64,000 nucleotides of DNA from Caballeronia fortuita (GTDB lineage Bacteria > Pseudomonadota > Gammaproteobacteria > Burkholderiales > Burkholderiaceae), in assembly GCF_001544835.2 (NCBI RefSeq), contig NZ_FCNX02000015.1, positions 62,001 to 126,000 on the forward strand, given 5' to 3'. The translations under genes were made by a program, and so were the position numbers. Under the pieces are notes generated by a model that saw only the letters and a program-made list of their open reading frames with translations, ran no database searches and was not told the DNA's origin. Positions 53,602 through 61,663 of the stretch are shown in pieces. Position 1 is the first letter of the stretch, and the number at the start of each line of letters is the position of its first letter.

Positions 53602-54423
53602 ATGTCACGACGCAAGCTTTCCCTGTCCGCGCTGACAGTCCTCGAATTGACGCCGCCGCAGATGGTCGAGTGCGCGGCGCAGGCGGGTTACGACTTCGTC
53701 GGCCTGCGGCTTCTGCCCGCGACCGATACGGAGGTGCGCCACGAGATCGTCGGCGCGACGCCGTTGAAGCGCGAGACGCTCGCGGCTCTGCGCGACACGG
53801 GCATCGGCGTGCTCGATGCCGAAATCCTGCGCCTCAAGTCCGACACGAACGTCGACGATTACGAACCGATGCTCGCGACCGCGGCTGAACTGGGCGCGCG
53901 TTACGTGCTCGTCGCGGGCAACGATCCCGACGAAGCGCGCACGGCCGAGCGGCTCGCCGCGTTGTGCGATCTGGCGAAACCGTATGGTTTGTCGCCCTCG
54001 CTCGAACCGATGCCCTGGACCGACGCGAAGGACATCGTGCAGGGCGCGCGCATCGTGAAGGCGGCGCAGCGTGCGAATACCGGCCTGATCGTCGATCCGA
54101 TTCATTTCGACCGCACGGGGTCGTCGACGCAAACCTTGCGCGAACTGCCGCGCGAATGGTTTGGCTACGTGCAGTTTTGCGACGCGCCCGCGGCGCGCCC
54201 GGGCGATGTCGACACGCTGCTCTTTCAGGCGCGCGCCGAGCGAATGATTCCGGGCGAGGGCGGCCTCGATCTCGCCGGCATCCTGCGCGCGCTGCCGGAC
54301 GGTTTGCCGCTGTCGATCGAAGCGCCGATGAACGAGTGGGCCAGGAGCGCCAGCGCGCTCACGCGTGCGAAGCGTCTGCGCGAGGCGACGCTTGCTGTAG
54401 TGGACCACGCATATGCGGGTTGA
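53602..54423 (+). CDS. Xylose-isomerase-like TIM-barrel protein (isomerase or dehydratase)
   Basis: 273 residues of the AP_endonuc_2 fold. Possible metal ligands are Glu in SPSLEPMPW (near 135), Asp and His in LIVDPIHFDRTGS (near 168) and Glu in LSIEAPMNEW (near 238). The family includes sugar epimerases, hydroxypyruvate isomerases and 3-dehydroshikimate dehydratases. Next to an AroE-like gene regulon, a dehydroshikimate-dehydratase-type role is attractive but unproven. It starts 14 bases after the NIPSNAP gene. Confidence 0.82.
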   Translation: MSRRKLSLSALTVLELTPPQMVECAAQAGYDFVGLRLLPATDTEVRHEIVGATPLKRETLAALRDTGIGVLDAEILRLKSDTNVDDYEPMLATAAELGARYVLVAGNDPDEARTAERLAALCDLAKPYGLSPSLEPMPWTDAKDIVQGARIVKAAQRANTGLIVDPIHFDRTGSSTQTLRELPREWFGYVQFCDAPAARPGDVDTLLFQARAERMIPGEGGLDLAGILRALPDGLPLSIEAPMNEWARSASALTRAKRLREATLAVVDHAYAG

Positions 54424-54432
54424 ATTCCGTGG

Positions 54433-54447
54433 TGGAATCGTGTTCTC
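54433..54447. promoter_or_regulatory. IclR-type box upstream of the iclR gene
   Basis: TGGAATCGTGTTC at 54433-54445, 34-46 bases before the regulator ATG. It matches the aroE-upstream motif at 12 of 13 positions. Further ATTCC/GGAAT half-sites lie at 54424-54452. Suggests autoregulation. Confidence 0.45.
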
Positions 54448-54481
54448 ATTCCGAATTACCGGAACGACGAGAAACTGAAAG

Positions 54482-55336
54482 ATGGCGGGAAATCTGGAGC
54501 GGGCGTTGTCGATCATCGAGCTGTTGGCGAAAAACGGCGGGCGGATGCAGCTCGCCGCCATCGCCGATACGCTCGATATTCCGCGCAGCGGCACACATCG
54601 CCTGCTCGCGATGCTGATCGACGAAGGCTATGTGCGGCAGGACGAGGATCACGGCGAATACATGCTCGCGCTGAAACTCGTGTCGCTCGCGCTCATTTAC
54701 CTGTCGACGGGCGGCGTGCTCGACGTGTCGCAGCCCGTGCTCGACCGGCTCGCCGCGCAATCGGGCGAGCTGGCGCGGCTGGGCGTCGTCGAGGACGATC
54801 ACATCACGTTCGTCGGCAAGGCGCAGGGCGCGAAGTCGGGATTGCGCTACGACCCGGACATGGGCAGTCAGCCGCCGCTGCATTGCACGGCGAGCGGGCA
54901 GGCGTGGCTGTCATCCCTGTCCGATGAAGAAGCCCTCGCGCTCGTGTCGAAGCAGGGCGGTTTAGGCAAGCCCGGCTCGGGGGGTCCGAGGGCGCCGAAG
55001 ACCATTCAGCAGTTTCTCGTCGATCTGCAGGCAGCGCGCGAACGCGGCTACGGCATCGCGAGCGAGACGTACGAGGCCGGCATGACGTCGATGGCCGCGC
55101 CGATTCATCATCCGGTGACGGGCATCGTCGTCGGCGTGGTCAGCCTCGCCGGCCCGACGAGCCGCCTGTCCGATGCGCGGCTGAAGGCGCTCGCACCGGC
55201 GCTGCTCGAAGCGGCATCGGATATGAGCGCGGCGACGTTGAGCTCGCCTTATTTCAAGCGGTCTGCGGGGAAGGTTGAGCAGCCGGTGCCGGCGCCCGTG
55301 CCGAAGGCGAAAGGAAAGCGGGTGACGAACGCTTGA
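54482..55336 (+). CDS. IclR-family transcriptional regulator of the flavoprotein cluster
   Basis: 284 residues. The winged helix (LERALSIIELLAKNGGRMQL, then DTLDIPRSGTHRLLAMLIDE) occupies residues 5-60. The ligand domain follows (ELARLGVVEDDHITFVGKAQ, MTSMAAPIHHPVTG). The last 30 residues are Pro/Lys-rich (VEQPVPAPVPKAKGKR), an unusual tail for this family. It lies 58 bases after the TIM-barrel gene in the same direction. It most likely controls the boxes at 49432, 47484 and its own promoter. Confidence 0.88.
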   Translation: MAGNLERALSIIELLAKNGGRMQLAAIADTLDIPRSGTHRLLAMLIDEGYVRQDEDHGEYMLALKLVSLALIYLSTGGVLDVSQPVLDRLAAQSGELARLGVVEDDHITFVGKAQGAKSGLRYDPDMGSQPPLHCTASGQAWLSSLSDEEALALVSKQGGLGKPGSGGPRAPKTIQQFLVDLQAARERGYGIASETYEAGMTSMAAPIHHPVTGIVVGVVSLAGPTSRLSDARLKALAPALLEAASDMSAATLSSPYFKRSAGKVEQPVPAPVPKAKGKRVTNA

Positions 55337-55417
55337 TGGCGCGCATCGATGGTGCGCGAGTTGGCCGAACGGACGAGGTGACGCGGCGAAAACGCCTGCG
55401 TTATCATCGTTTTCATC

Positions 55418-55633
55418 ATGAAACGAGAACTTGAAATGCCCACTCCACTCGATCCGATCGTGTCCGAATTCGCCACTGTCGAAGAAGCCGAGGCTTATGA
55501 CCAGTGGTTTCGCGAGAAAGTCCGACGCGCGATGGCGGATACGCGGCCGCTTATTCCGCATGACCAGGTGATGGCCGAAATGGAAGAGATCATTACGGAG
55601 GCCGAGAAACGCCGCAAGTCGAGGGCCGCTTGA
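55418..55633 (+). CDS. Antitoxin, RelB/stability-determinant-like
   Basis: 71 residues, acidic at the start and helical (VSEFATVEEAEAYDQWFREK, VMAEMEEIITEAEKRRKS). EYDQWFREKVRRAMADTRP-like segments are typical of RelB/StbD partners of ParE toxins. ATG at 55418; a second ATG at 55436 is possible. The stop TGA overlaps the toxin start as TTGA, so toxin translation depends on antitoxin translation. Confidence 0.78.
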   Translation: MKRELEMPTPLDPIVSEFATVEEAEAYDQWFREKVRRAMADTRPLIPHDQVMAEMEEIITEAEKRRKSRAA

Positions 55634-55914
55634 CGTTACAAGTAGTCTGGACCCAAACCGCGCGCCTCAACCTTCGTGAAATCATTCGCTACATAGCTGA
55701 ACGCAGTCCTGCTTCTGCGCGGGCGCTCAAAGACGGCATAGAATCCGCGCCTTTATCCGCTGCCATCGATCCCTATCTGTATCGCAATGGACGGATTCCG
55801 GGGACCCGCGAAATCGTTGTTCATCCAAACTATATCGTCGTCTATCAAGTAGTGACCGACTATGTCGAGGTGTTGAACGTGCTGCATTCACGGCAGTGTT
55901 ACCCGTTCGAATGA
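55630..55914 (+). CDS. Toxin of the RelE/ParE family
   Basis: 94 residues starting at TTG (55630). TARLNLREIIRYIAERSPAS near residue 10 and the C-terminal REIVVHPNYIVVYQVVTDYVEVLNVLHSR are the ParE/RelE fold. The Arg and His residues in the last strand fit the active patch. Proteins of this family inhibit gyrase (ParE) or cut mRNA on the ribosome (RelE); the type cannot be told. An isolated chromosomal pair between an iclR and a P450 gene. Confidence 0.82.
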   Translation: MTLQVVWTQTARLNLREIIRYIAERSPASARALKDGIESAPLSAAIDPYLYRNGRIPGTREIVVHPNYIVVYQVVTDYVEVLNVLHSRQCYPFE

Positions 55915-55998
55915 GAAAGCGAGCGAGGAATCGAGTATCGGCGCGTTTCTTCGGCGCCTGCACTATCCTCCACAAATCAAGCCCTCGCGAGGTCAATC

Positions 55999-57447
55999 AT
56001 GACCGCAGCGTCCGTCAGCGCGTCCCTGCGCGAAGTCGATGACTTGCCGTTCCCGCGCGGCCTGCCGCTCCTCGGCAATCTGCATCAATTGCCGCCCGCC
56101 ACGCATCATCTGACGCTCGAACGCTGGGCCGCCGAACTCGGCACGCCGTACGTCTTCCGCTTCGCGACGACGCCCGTCACGGTCTGGAGCGACATCGAAC
56201 TGTCGCACGCCGTGATGCGCGAGCGGCCGCATCGCTACCGCCGCTACGCGCCCATCGAAAACATCCTGAAGGAATTCGGCTGCAACGGCCTCTTCTCAAT
56301 AGAAGGCGCCGCGTGGGAGCCGCAGCGCCGCCTCGTGATGCAGGCGCTGTCGATTCCGCACATCAAGACGTTCTATCCGACGCTCGCCGCGATCACCGAG
56401 CGGCTGCGTCGGCGCTGGGAAGCGGCATCGCGTGCGGCGCGCGTCGTCGACATGATCGAGGATCTGAAGCGTTTCACCGTCGACGTCACGAGCGCGCTCG
56501 CTTTCGGCGAGGATCCGAATACGCTGGAAAACGAGCGCGTGCAGATCCAGGAACAACTGTCGATGCTTCTGCCGATGCTCATGGCGCGCGTCAATTCGCC
56601 GTTCGCCTACTGGCATTACGTGAAGTTTCCGCGCGACCGAAAATTCGACGAAGCGATGATCGACGTGCATCGGCATATCCGCGAACTCATGGCGCGCACG
56701 CGCGCGCGCATGCGTGAGGACGCGGCGATCGAAGCCTGCGGAACGCCGCTCGCCGAGACCGCCCGCGCGCCGCGCAATCTGCTCGAAGCGATGCTTGCAT
56801 TGCGCGATGCACCCGGCTCCGGCATCACCGACGACGAAGTTGCCGCCAACGTGCTGACGATGCTCGTCGCGGGCGAGGAGACGACCGCGACGTCGATTGC
56901 GTGGGCGCTGCGCTTCATCGGCGCCGACGACGCCTTGCAGGCGCGCATCGCGGCTCACGCGCGGCGCGTGCTCGGCGATTCGCCCGTGTGCCCGAGCTAC
57001 GCCGCGATGCGCGAGTTGGACCTCTGCGAAGCCGTCTGCACCGAAGCAAGCCGTCTGCATCCGATCGCGCCGTATCTGTCGTTCGAGCCGCTCGAGGAGG
57101 TGCGCCTGCAGGGCGTGCGCCTTCCCGCCGGCACGAAGATGTTCATGCTGCATCGGCCCGCGATGATGGACCCGAAAAATTTCGCCGATCCCGCGCGCTA
57201 CGATCCGGACCGATGGCTGCGCGAATCGCCGCGCGGCGCGCACGAAGCGCGCGCCTATCTGCAGTTCGGCGCGGGACCGCGCGTGTGTCCGGGGCGGCAT
57301 CTGGCCGCGGTGGAAATGCGGCTCGTCGTGTCGATGCTGACGGCGAATTTCACCGCGCAATTCGCGACGAATCCAGCCGATATCCACGAAGTCTGCACGT
57401 TCACCGTGGGACCGAGCGAAATGCCGATGCGCCTCGCCTCGCGCTAG
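55999..57447 (+). CDS. Cytochrome P450
   Basis: 482 residues. The proline-rich start (FPRGLPLLGNLHQLP) is followed by I-helix LVAGEETTATSIAW near 290, K-helix EASRLHP (ExxR) near 350 and the haem-binding FGAGPRVCPGRHLAAVEM near 420 with the Cys ligand. No membrane anchor, so soluble. No ferredoxin or reductase gene is adjacent. Its stop overlaps that of the convergent XRE-cupin gene in a shared CTAG. The substrate is unknown. Confidence 0.9.
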   Translation: MTAASVSASLREVDDLPFPRGLPLLGNLHQLPPATHHLTLERWAAELGTPYVFRFATTPVTVWSDIELSHAVMRERPHRYRRYAPIENILKEFGCNGLFSIEGAAWEPQRRLVMQALSIPHIKTFYPTLAAITERLRRRWEAASRAARVVDMIEDLKRFTVDVTSALAFGEDPNTLENERVQIQEQLSMLLPMLMARVNSPFAYWHYVKFPRDRKFDEAMIDVHRHIRELMARTRARMREDAAIEACGTPLAETARAPRNLLEAMLALRDAPGSGITDDEVAANVLTMLVAGEETTATSIAWALRFIGADDALQARIAAHARRVLGDSPVCPSYAAMRELDLCEAVCTEASRLHPIAPYLSFEPLEEVRLQGVRLPAGTKMFMLHRPAMMDPKNFADPARYDPDRWLRESPRGAHEARAYLQFGAGPRVCPGRHLAAVEMRLVVSMLTANFTAQFATNPADIHEVCTFTVGPSEMPMRLASR

Positions 57448-58082
57448 CCCGCGTCCACGGCGTCGGAGGCGGAGGTGAGCGTGGGCGCGCCGGCAAGCGT
57501 CGCCATCCACAGCACTTCGGCGTCTTCGTCGCTCGTCGATATGGCCGCGTGACCGGTGCGGCTGTCGAAGTAGATGCTGTCGCCGGCGTTCAGGTGCGTC
57601 GGCGCGTAGAGTTCGGAATAAAGGCACACGCTGCCGCTGATCACGTACAGAAATTCCTCGCCTTCGTGACGGCCCCAGTCGTCGAATGCGTCGAGCGTGT
57701 GCGCCGAAATGCGGATGCGAAACGGCAGCATCGCCTTGTGCGCGAGTTCGGTCGCGAGCAATTCCATCTGATACCCGCGATACGCGTGGCGCTGTCCTTC
57801 GTTGCGCCGCGTGAGCGCGCGCCGCCCGCTCGCATTCGGCGCGGGCGCGGTGCCGAAGAGTTCGGCCAGATCGATCTGCAAGCCACGGACGATTTTCTGC
57901 AACACGTCGAAGGTCGGCGACATCAGCCCGTTCTCGATCTTCGACAGCGCCGAACGCGATACTCCGCACATCCGGCTCGCGGTTTCGAGCGTCAGGTCGT
58001 GCGCAAGCCGCGCGCGCTTCACCCGTCGTCCGAGGTCGGACGAGGATTGTTCGGGCGGAATTTTCGTGCCGGGGCTGGACAT
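57444..58082 (-). CDS. XRE-family regulator with C-terminal cupin domain
   Basis: 212 residues from the ATG at 58082. Helix-turn-helix at about 13-70 (VKRARLAHDLTLETASRMCG, VSRSALSKIENGLMSP), then a cupin (GEEFLYVISGSVCLYSELYA, LNAGDSIYFDSRTGHAAIST) that would bind a small ligand. Such proteins repress amine and amino-acid catabolic operons (PuuR-like). It is divergent from the aldehyde dehydrogenase/oxidase pair, with a strong palindrome between. Confidence 0.88.
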   Translation of the reverse strand: MSSPGTKIPPEQSSSDLGRRVKRARLAHDLTLETASRMCGVSRSALSKIENGLMSPTFDVLQKIVRGLQIDLAELFGTAPAPNASGRRALTRRNEGQRHAYRGYQMELLATELAHKAMLPFRIRISAHTLDAFDDWGRHEGEEFLYVISGSVCLYSELYAPTHLNAGDSIYFDSRTGHAAISTSDEDAEVLWMATLAGAPTLTSASDAVDAG

Positions 58083-58132
58083 GGGAATGCGGAAAGGACG
58101 TTTGTTTCCGATAATAACATCGCGCCAAAGGG

Positions 58133-58150
58133 CGGCGGGCGGCGTCCATC
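58133..58150. repeat. 18-base repeat, copy 1
   Basis: CGGCGGGCGGCGTCCATC, identical to 61258-61275. Both copies are intergenic and flank the dehydrogenase/oxidase pair. Confidence 0.5.
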
Positions 58151-58220
58151 TGGTAACAACCCTTATATTTTCGAGTGTTGTGAGCATCGGCGGCAGCGCG
58201 TATAGTCTCCAGACCTACGA

Positions 58221-58240
58221 AAGTTTCTTATCAGAAACTT
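58221..58240. promoter_or_regulatory. Operator-like palindrome of the XRE-cupin regulator
   Basis: Perfect 8-bp arms AAGTTTCT (58221-58228) and AGAAACTT (58233-58240) around TATC. It lies 38 bases before the dehydrogenase start and in the divergent region. Likely repressor site. Confidence 0.6.
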
Positions 58241-58277
58241 CGCTCCGAAGAACGAACCCGTTTCGAAAGGACTCTCC

Positions 58278-59777
58278 GTGAACACGCAATCGATTCTTTC
58301 CGACCTCGGCATCGCGAGCCTCGTCGCCGATGGCGACATCGCCGTCACTTCGCCGATCACCGGCGAAGTCATCGGCCGGGTGAAGCAGAACACCACCGCC
58401 GACGTCGACGCCGCGCTTGCCTCGGCCCGCACCGCGTTCGCCGCCTGGCGCAACGTGCCCGCGCCGCGCCGGGGCGAGCTCGTGCGGCTGCTCGGCAATC
58501 GCCTGCGCGAAAAGAAGGAGGCGCTCGGCCGGCTCGTGTCGCTCGAAGCGGGCAAGATTCTTCAGGAAGGGCTGGGCGAAGTGCAGGAAATGATCGATAT
58601 CTGCGACTTCGCCGTCGGCCTCTCGCGCCAGTTGTACGGTCTGACGATCGCCTCCGAACGCCCCGGGCATCGCATGGCGGAGACGTGGCATCCGTTCGGC
58701 GTGTGCACGATCATTTCCGCGTTCAATTTTCCGGTCGCGGTGTGGTCGTGGAATGCGGCGCTCGCGCTCGTCTGCGGCAACGCGGTCGTGTGGAAGCCGT
58801 CCGAGAAGACGCCGCTCACCGCGCTCGCGGTCGATCGCATTCTGCGCGATGCCATCGATGAATTCGGCTCCGCGCCCGCCGGTCTTGCATCGGTCATCAT
58901 CGGCGGACGCGAGGTCGGCGCGGCGCTCGTCGCGGACAAGCGCTCGGATATCGTCAGCGCCACGGGCAGCACGGAAATGGGCCGCAAGGTCGGCGTCGCG
59001 GTCGCGGAGCGCTTCGGCCGCTCGATCCTCGAACTCGGCGGAAACAACGCGGGCATCGTGTCGCAGACGGCCAATCGCGATCTCGCGCTGCGCGGCATCC
59101 TGTTTTCGGCGGTCGGCACGGCGGGGCAGCGCTGCACGTCGCTGCGGCGCCTGTTCGTGCACGACAGCGTCTACGACGAAACCGTCGCGCGCCTCAAAGA
59201 TCTCTACGCGAAAGTGCCCGTCGGCAATCCGCTGGAGCAGGGCGTGCTGATGGGCCCGCTCATCGACGTCCAGGCGTTCGCGCGCATGCAGGACGCGCTG
59301 GAACAGGCGAAAGGCGAAGGCGGCAAGGTGACGGGCGGCGAGCGCGTCACCGTGAAGGGTCATGAAAACGGCTATTACGTGCGCCCGGCGCTCGTGGAGA
59401 TGCCGTCGCAAACGGAAGTCGTGCTGAAGGAAACCTTTGCGCCGATTCTCTACGTGATGCGCTATTCCGATTTCGACGAAGCCATCGCCGCCAACAACGC
59501 CGCCGCGCATGGTTTGTCCTCGTGCGCGTTCACCACCGATCTGCGCGAGGCCGAGCGCTTTCTGTCCGCATCGGGCAGCGATTGCGGCATCGCCAATGTG
59601 AACATCGGGCCGAGCGGCGCGGAGATAGGCGGCGCGTTTGGCGGCGAGAAGGAAACCGGCGGCGGCCGCGAATCGGGCTCGGATGCATGGAAAGCCTACA
59701 TGCGCCGCGCGACCAACACGATCAACTACTCGTCGGAATTGCCGCTCGCGCAAGGCATCGACTTCAATCTCGGCTGA
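58278..59777 (+). CDS. amaB: Aldehyde dehydrogenase, alpha-aminoadipate-semialdehyde (ALDH7) type
   Basis: 499 residues from a GTG with AAAGGA upstream. ISAFNFPVAVWSWN (oxyanion Asn), LELGGNNAGIV (Glu) and GTAGQRCTSLRR (catalytic Cys near 300) are intact. The C-terminal part IGPSGAEIGGAFGGEKETGG, RESGSDAWKAYMRR is characteristic of the aminoadipate-semialdehyde branch. It would oxidise piperideine-6-carboxylate/aminoadipate semialdehyde to aminoadipate in lysine/pipecolate breakdown. It precedes the oxidase gene by 127 bases. Confidence 0.85.
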   Translation: MNTQSILSDLGIASLVADGDIAVTSPITGEVIGRVKQNTTADVDAALASARTAFAAWRNVPAPRRGELVRLLGNRLREKKEALGRLVSLEAGKILQEGLGEVQEMIDICDFAVGLSRQLYGLTIASERPGHRMAETWHPFGVCTIISAFNFPVAVWSWNAALALVCGNAVVWKPSEKTPLTALAVDRILRDAIDEFGSAPAGLASVIIGGREVGAALVADKRSDIVSATGSTEMGRKVGVAVAERFGRSILELGGNNAGIVSQTANRDLALRGILFSAVGTAGQRCTSLRRLFVHDSVYDETVARLKDLYAKVPVGNPLEQGVLMGPLIDVQAFARMQDALEQAKGEGGKVTGGERVTVKGHENGYYVRPALVEMPSQTEVVLKETFAPILYVMRYSDFDEAIAANNAAAHGLSSCAFTTDLREAERFLSASGSDCGIANVNIGPSGAEIGGAFGGEKETGGGRESGSDAWKAYMRRATNTINYSSELPLAQGIDFNLG

Positions 59778-59904
59778 CAGGCTTTCCCGCGATTGAGGCG
59801 GCCCAGGCGCGCCAGCGTTCTGCGCGCCGCGTTGGCATTTTGCGTTTTGCATTACGCATGCCATCGTGCATTGTGCGTTTTGTCCGTTGTATGCAAACCG
59901 GCGA

Positions 59905-61089
59905 ATGGAGGCGGCGTTGGCTTCTCAAGTGGTGATCGTAGGTGGCGGCGTGATCGGCAGCTCGGTCGCGTATTTTCTGCGCGCGTCGGATCCGACGGTG
60001 CTGGTCACGGTGATCGAGCGCGATCCGACTTACGCGCGGTCGTCGTCCGCACTGTCGGCGGCGTCGATCCGGCAGCAGTTCTCGACGCCGCTTTCGGTGC
60101 GCATGTCGCTCTTCGGCATCGATTTTCTGCGCTCGATCGGCGAGCGGCTCGAAGTGAACGGCGAGCGCCCGTCGATCGATCTGCACGAAGGCGGCTATCT
60201 CTTTCTTGCGACCGCGGCGGGCGTATCGACGCTGCGCGAGAATCACGCATTGCAGCGCGAGCTCGGCGCGGACATCAGCCTGCTCGACGCCGCGCAATTG
60301 AACGCGCGCTTTCCGTGGCTCAACACGGACGATCTCGCGGCGGGCGCGTTCGGCGAAAGCGGCGAAGGCTGGTTTGACGGCTACGGTCTCGTGCAGGCGC
60401 TGCGCCGCAAGGCGCAATCGCTCGGCGCGCGCTACGTGACCACGGAAGTTGTCGGGATCGAGCGTGAAGGGCCGCGTGCGAGCGCGGTGCGCGCGTCCAA
60501 CGGCGAGACGTATCCATGCGATGTCGTCGTGAACGCGGCGGGCGCGTGGTCGCGCCGGATCGCGGCGATGCTCGGCATCGACATTCCGGTGTTTGCGCGG
60601 CGGCGCAGCATCTTCAACGTGTCGTCGCCGGCGAAGCTCGAACGCGCGCCCTTGCTGATCGATCCAAGCGGCGTCTACTTCCGTCCAGAAGGGCGCACGT
60701 ATATCTGCGGCACGTCGCCCGCCGCCGACAACGATCCCGACAACCTGCCGCTCGACGAGGTCGATCACGCACTTTTCGACGACGTGATCTGGCCGACGCT
60801 CGCGCATCGCGTACCGGGATTCGAGGCGTTGCGCGTGGAGCGTTGCTGGTCCGGCTATTACGAGTACAACGTGCTTGACCAGAACGCGATCATCGGCCGT
60901 CACCCGGATGTCGATAACTGCATTTTCGCGAACGGTTTCAGCGGACACGGCCTGCAACAAGGCCCCGCGACGGGCCGTGGTGTAAGTGAACTGATTTTGC
61001 GAGGGCGCTACGAGACGCTCGATTTATCGCCGCTCGACTGGACGCGCGTGCTGGAAGGCCGGCCGATCGTCGAGAAAAACGTCGTATAA
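59905..61089 (+). CDS. amaA: FAD-dependent amino-acid oxidoreductase (DAO family), pipecolate-oxidase-like
   Basis: 394 residues from the ATG at 59905. FAD motif VVIVGGGVIGSSVAYFLRA at residue 7, LSAASIRQQFSTPLSVRMSL, EGGYLFLAT near 90 and GFSGHGLQQGPATGRGVSEL near 355. With the preceding dehydrogenase it matches the amaA-amaB pair of pseudomonad L-lysine/pipecolate catabolism, which makes aminoadipate. An alternative amine or amino-acid substrate is possible. The stop region contains a short tandem repeat. Confidence 0.8.
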   Translation: MEAALASQVVIVGGGVIGSSVAYFLRASDPTVLVTVIERDPTYARSSSALSAASIRQQFSTPLSVRMSLFGIDFLRSIGERLEVNGERPSIDLHEGGYLFLATAAGVSTLRENHALQRELGADISLLDAAQLNARFPWLNTDDLAAGAFGESGEGWFDGYGLVQALRRKAQSLGARYVTTEVVGIEREGPRASAVRASNGETYPCDVVVNAAGAWSRRIAAMLGIDIPVFARRRSIFNVSSPAKLERAPLLIDPSGVYFRPEGRTYICGTSPAADNDPDNLPLDEVDHALFDDVIWPTLAHRVPGFEALRVERCWSGYYEYNVLDQNAIIGRHPDVDNCIFANGFSGHGLQQGPATGRGVSELILRGRYETLDLSPLDWTRVLEGRPIVEKNVV

Positions 61090-61103
61090 CCGCGTCGTAT
61101 AAC
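61081..61103 (+). repeat. Short tandem repeat across the oxidase stop codon
   Basis: GTCGTATAAC occurs at 61081-61090 and 61094-61103, a 13-base period. The first copy supplies the last codons and stop. Looks like a slippage duplication. Confidence 0.5.
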
Positions 61104-61118
61104 TGATATAGGACTGCG

Positions 61119-61180
61119 AATTCCCGTTTGCAGAAAGGGAATTTGCAAAGATTGCCCGGTCCCGCACCGGGCATTTTTTT
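61119..61180 (+). terminator. Terminator of the dehydrogenase/oxidase transcript
   Basis: A first stem (AATTCCC at 61119-61125, GGGAATT at 61137-61143) is followed by the terminator proper: TGCCCGGT (61153-61160), loop CCCGC, ACCGGGCA (61166-61173) and seven T (61174-61180). Confidence 0.85.
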
Positions 61181-61257
61181 CGCTACTAAATAAACGAGCG
61201 GATTGAAACCGGTTCGGTATGCGTTTCGAACGGGCATTCCTATTATCATCGTCATGC

Positions 61258-61275
61258 CGGCGGGCGGCGTCCATC
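61258..61275. repeat. 18-base repeat, copy 2
   Basis: Second copy of CGGCGGGCGGCGTCCATC, 93 bases before a small ORF. The surrounding bases also resemble copy 1 (an AT-rich TTCC...CATCG stretch just before it). Confidence 0.5.
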
Positions 61276-61367
61276 AATGAAATCCACTAGGGCCAGCCGC
61301 TTCGGATAAGCGCATTCTGGAATCGTCAAAACGCTTTTTCGCGTCTTATTAGACAAGGAGACTTAAC

Positions 61368-61559
61368 ATGGAAGCGAATACGAGCGCGCATTACTATGCC
61401 TGGATCGACGACGGCGAACTGCCGCCAGACACGAGTGTTTCCGTGTCGCACCGTTCCAGTCAGGTTGCCGCGGAACCCGAATATGTCGCCGAAATTTGCG
61501 GACGTTTCGCGAAGACGGAGGAAGAAAAAAATTCCTGTGTGATTCGTGGATATAACTGA
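61368..61559 (+). CDS. Small acidic hypothetical protein
   Basis: 63 residues with ATG after AAGGAGACTTAAC, a strong ribosome site. Acidic and polar (HYYAWIDDGELPPDTSVSVS, EYVAEICGRFAKTEEEKN) without membrane segment. Composition is AT-richer than neighbouring genes. Not recognised. Confidence 0.55.
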   Translation: MEANTSAHYYAWIDDGELPPDTSVSVSHRSSQVAAEPEYVAEICGRFAKTEEEKNSCVIRGYN

Positions 61560-61585
61560 CGTCGTTTAGTGCGATGTGTTGCGCG

Positions 61586-61663
61586 CGTGACACGGTTTGT
61601 CACGGCCCATATAAACGCGCACAAGAATGCGTAGCCGCGCAATTCATGACGAGGCGTCATGAA
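61586..61663. promoter_or_regulatory. Two inverted repeats upstream of the thioesterase operon
   Basis: CGTGACA (61586-61592) and TGTCACG (61598-61604) form one; arms TTCATGACG (61643-61651) and CGTCATGAA (61655-61663), three bases apart, form the other. They share the TGAC/GTCA core, so one dimeric regulator could bind both. The thioesterase GTG is 196 bases after the second. Confidence 0.4.

Noticed and set aside
56296..58149. Minus-strand open frame of 617 codons opposite the P450
   Set aside because: Composition is arginine/histidine-rich and it crosses P450 and XRE genes; an antisense shadow.
58215..59864. Minus-strand open frame of 549 codons opposite the aldehyde dehydrogenase
   Set aside because: Shadow of a gene with intact catalytic motifs on the other strand.
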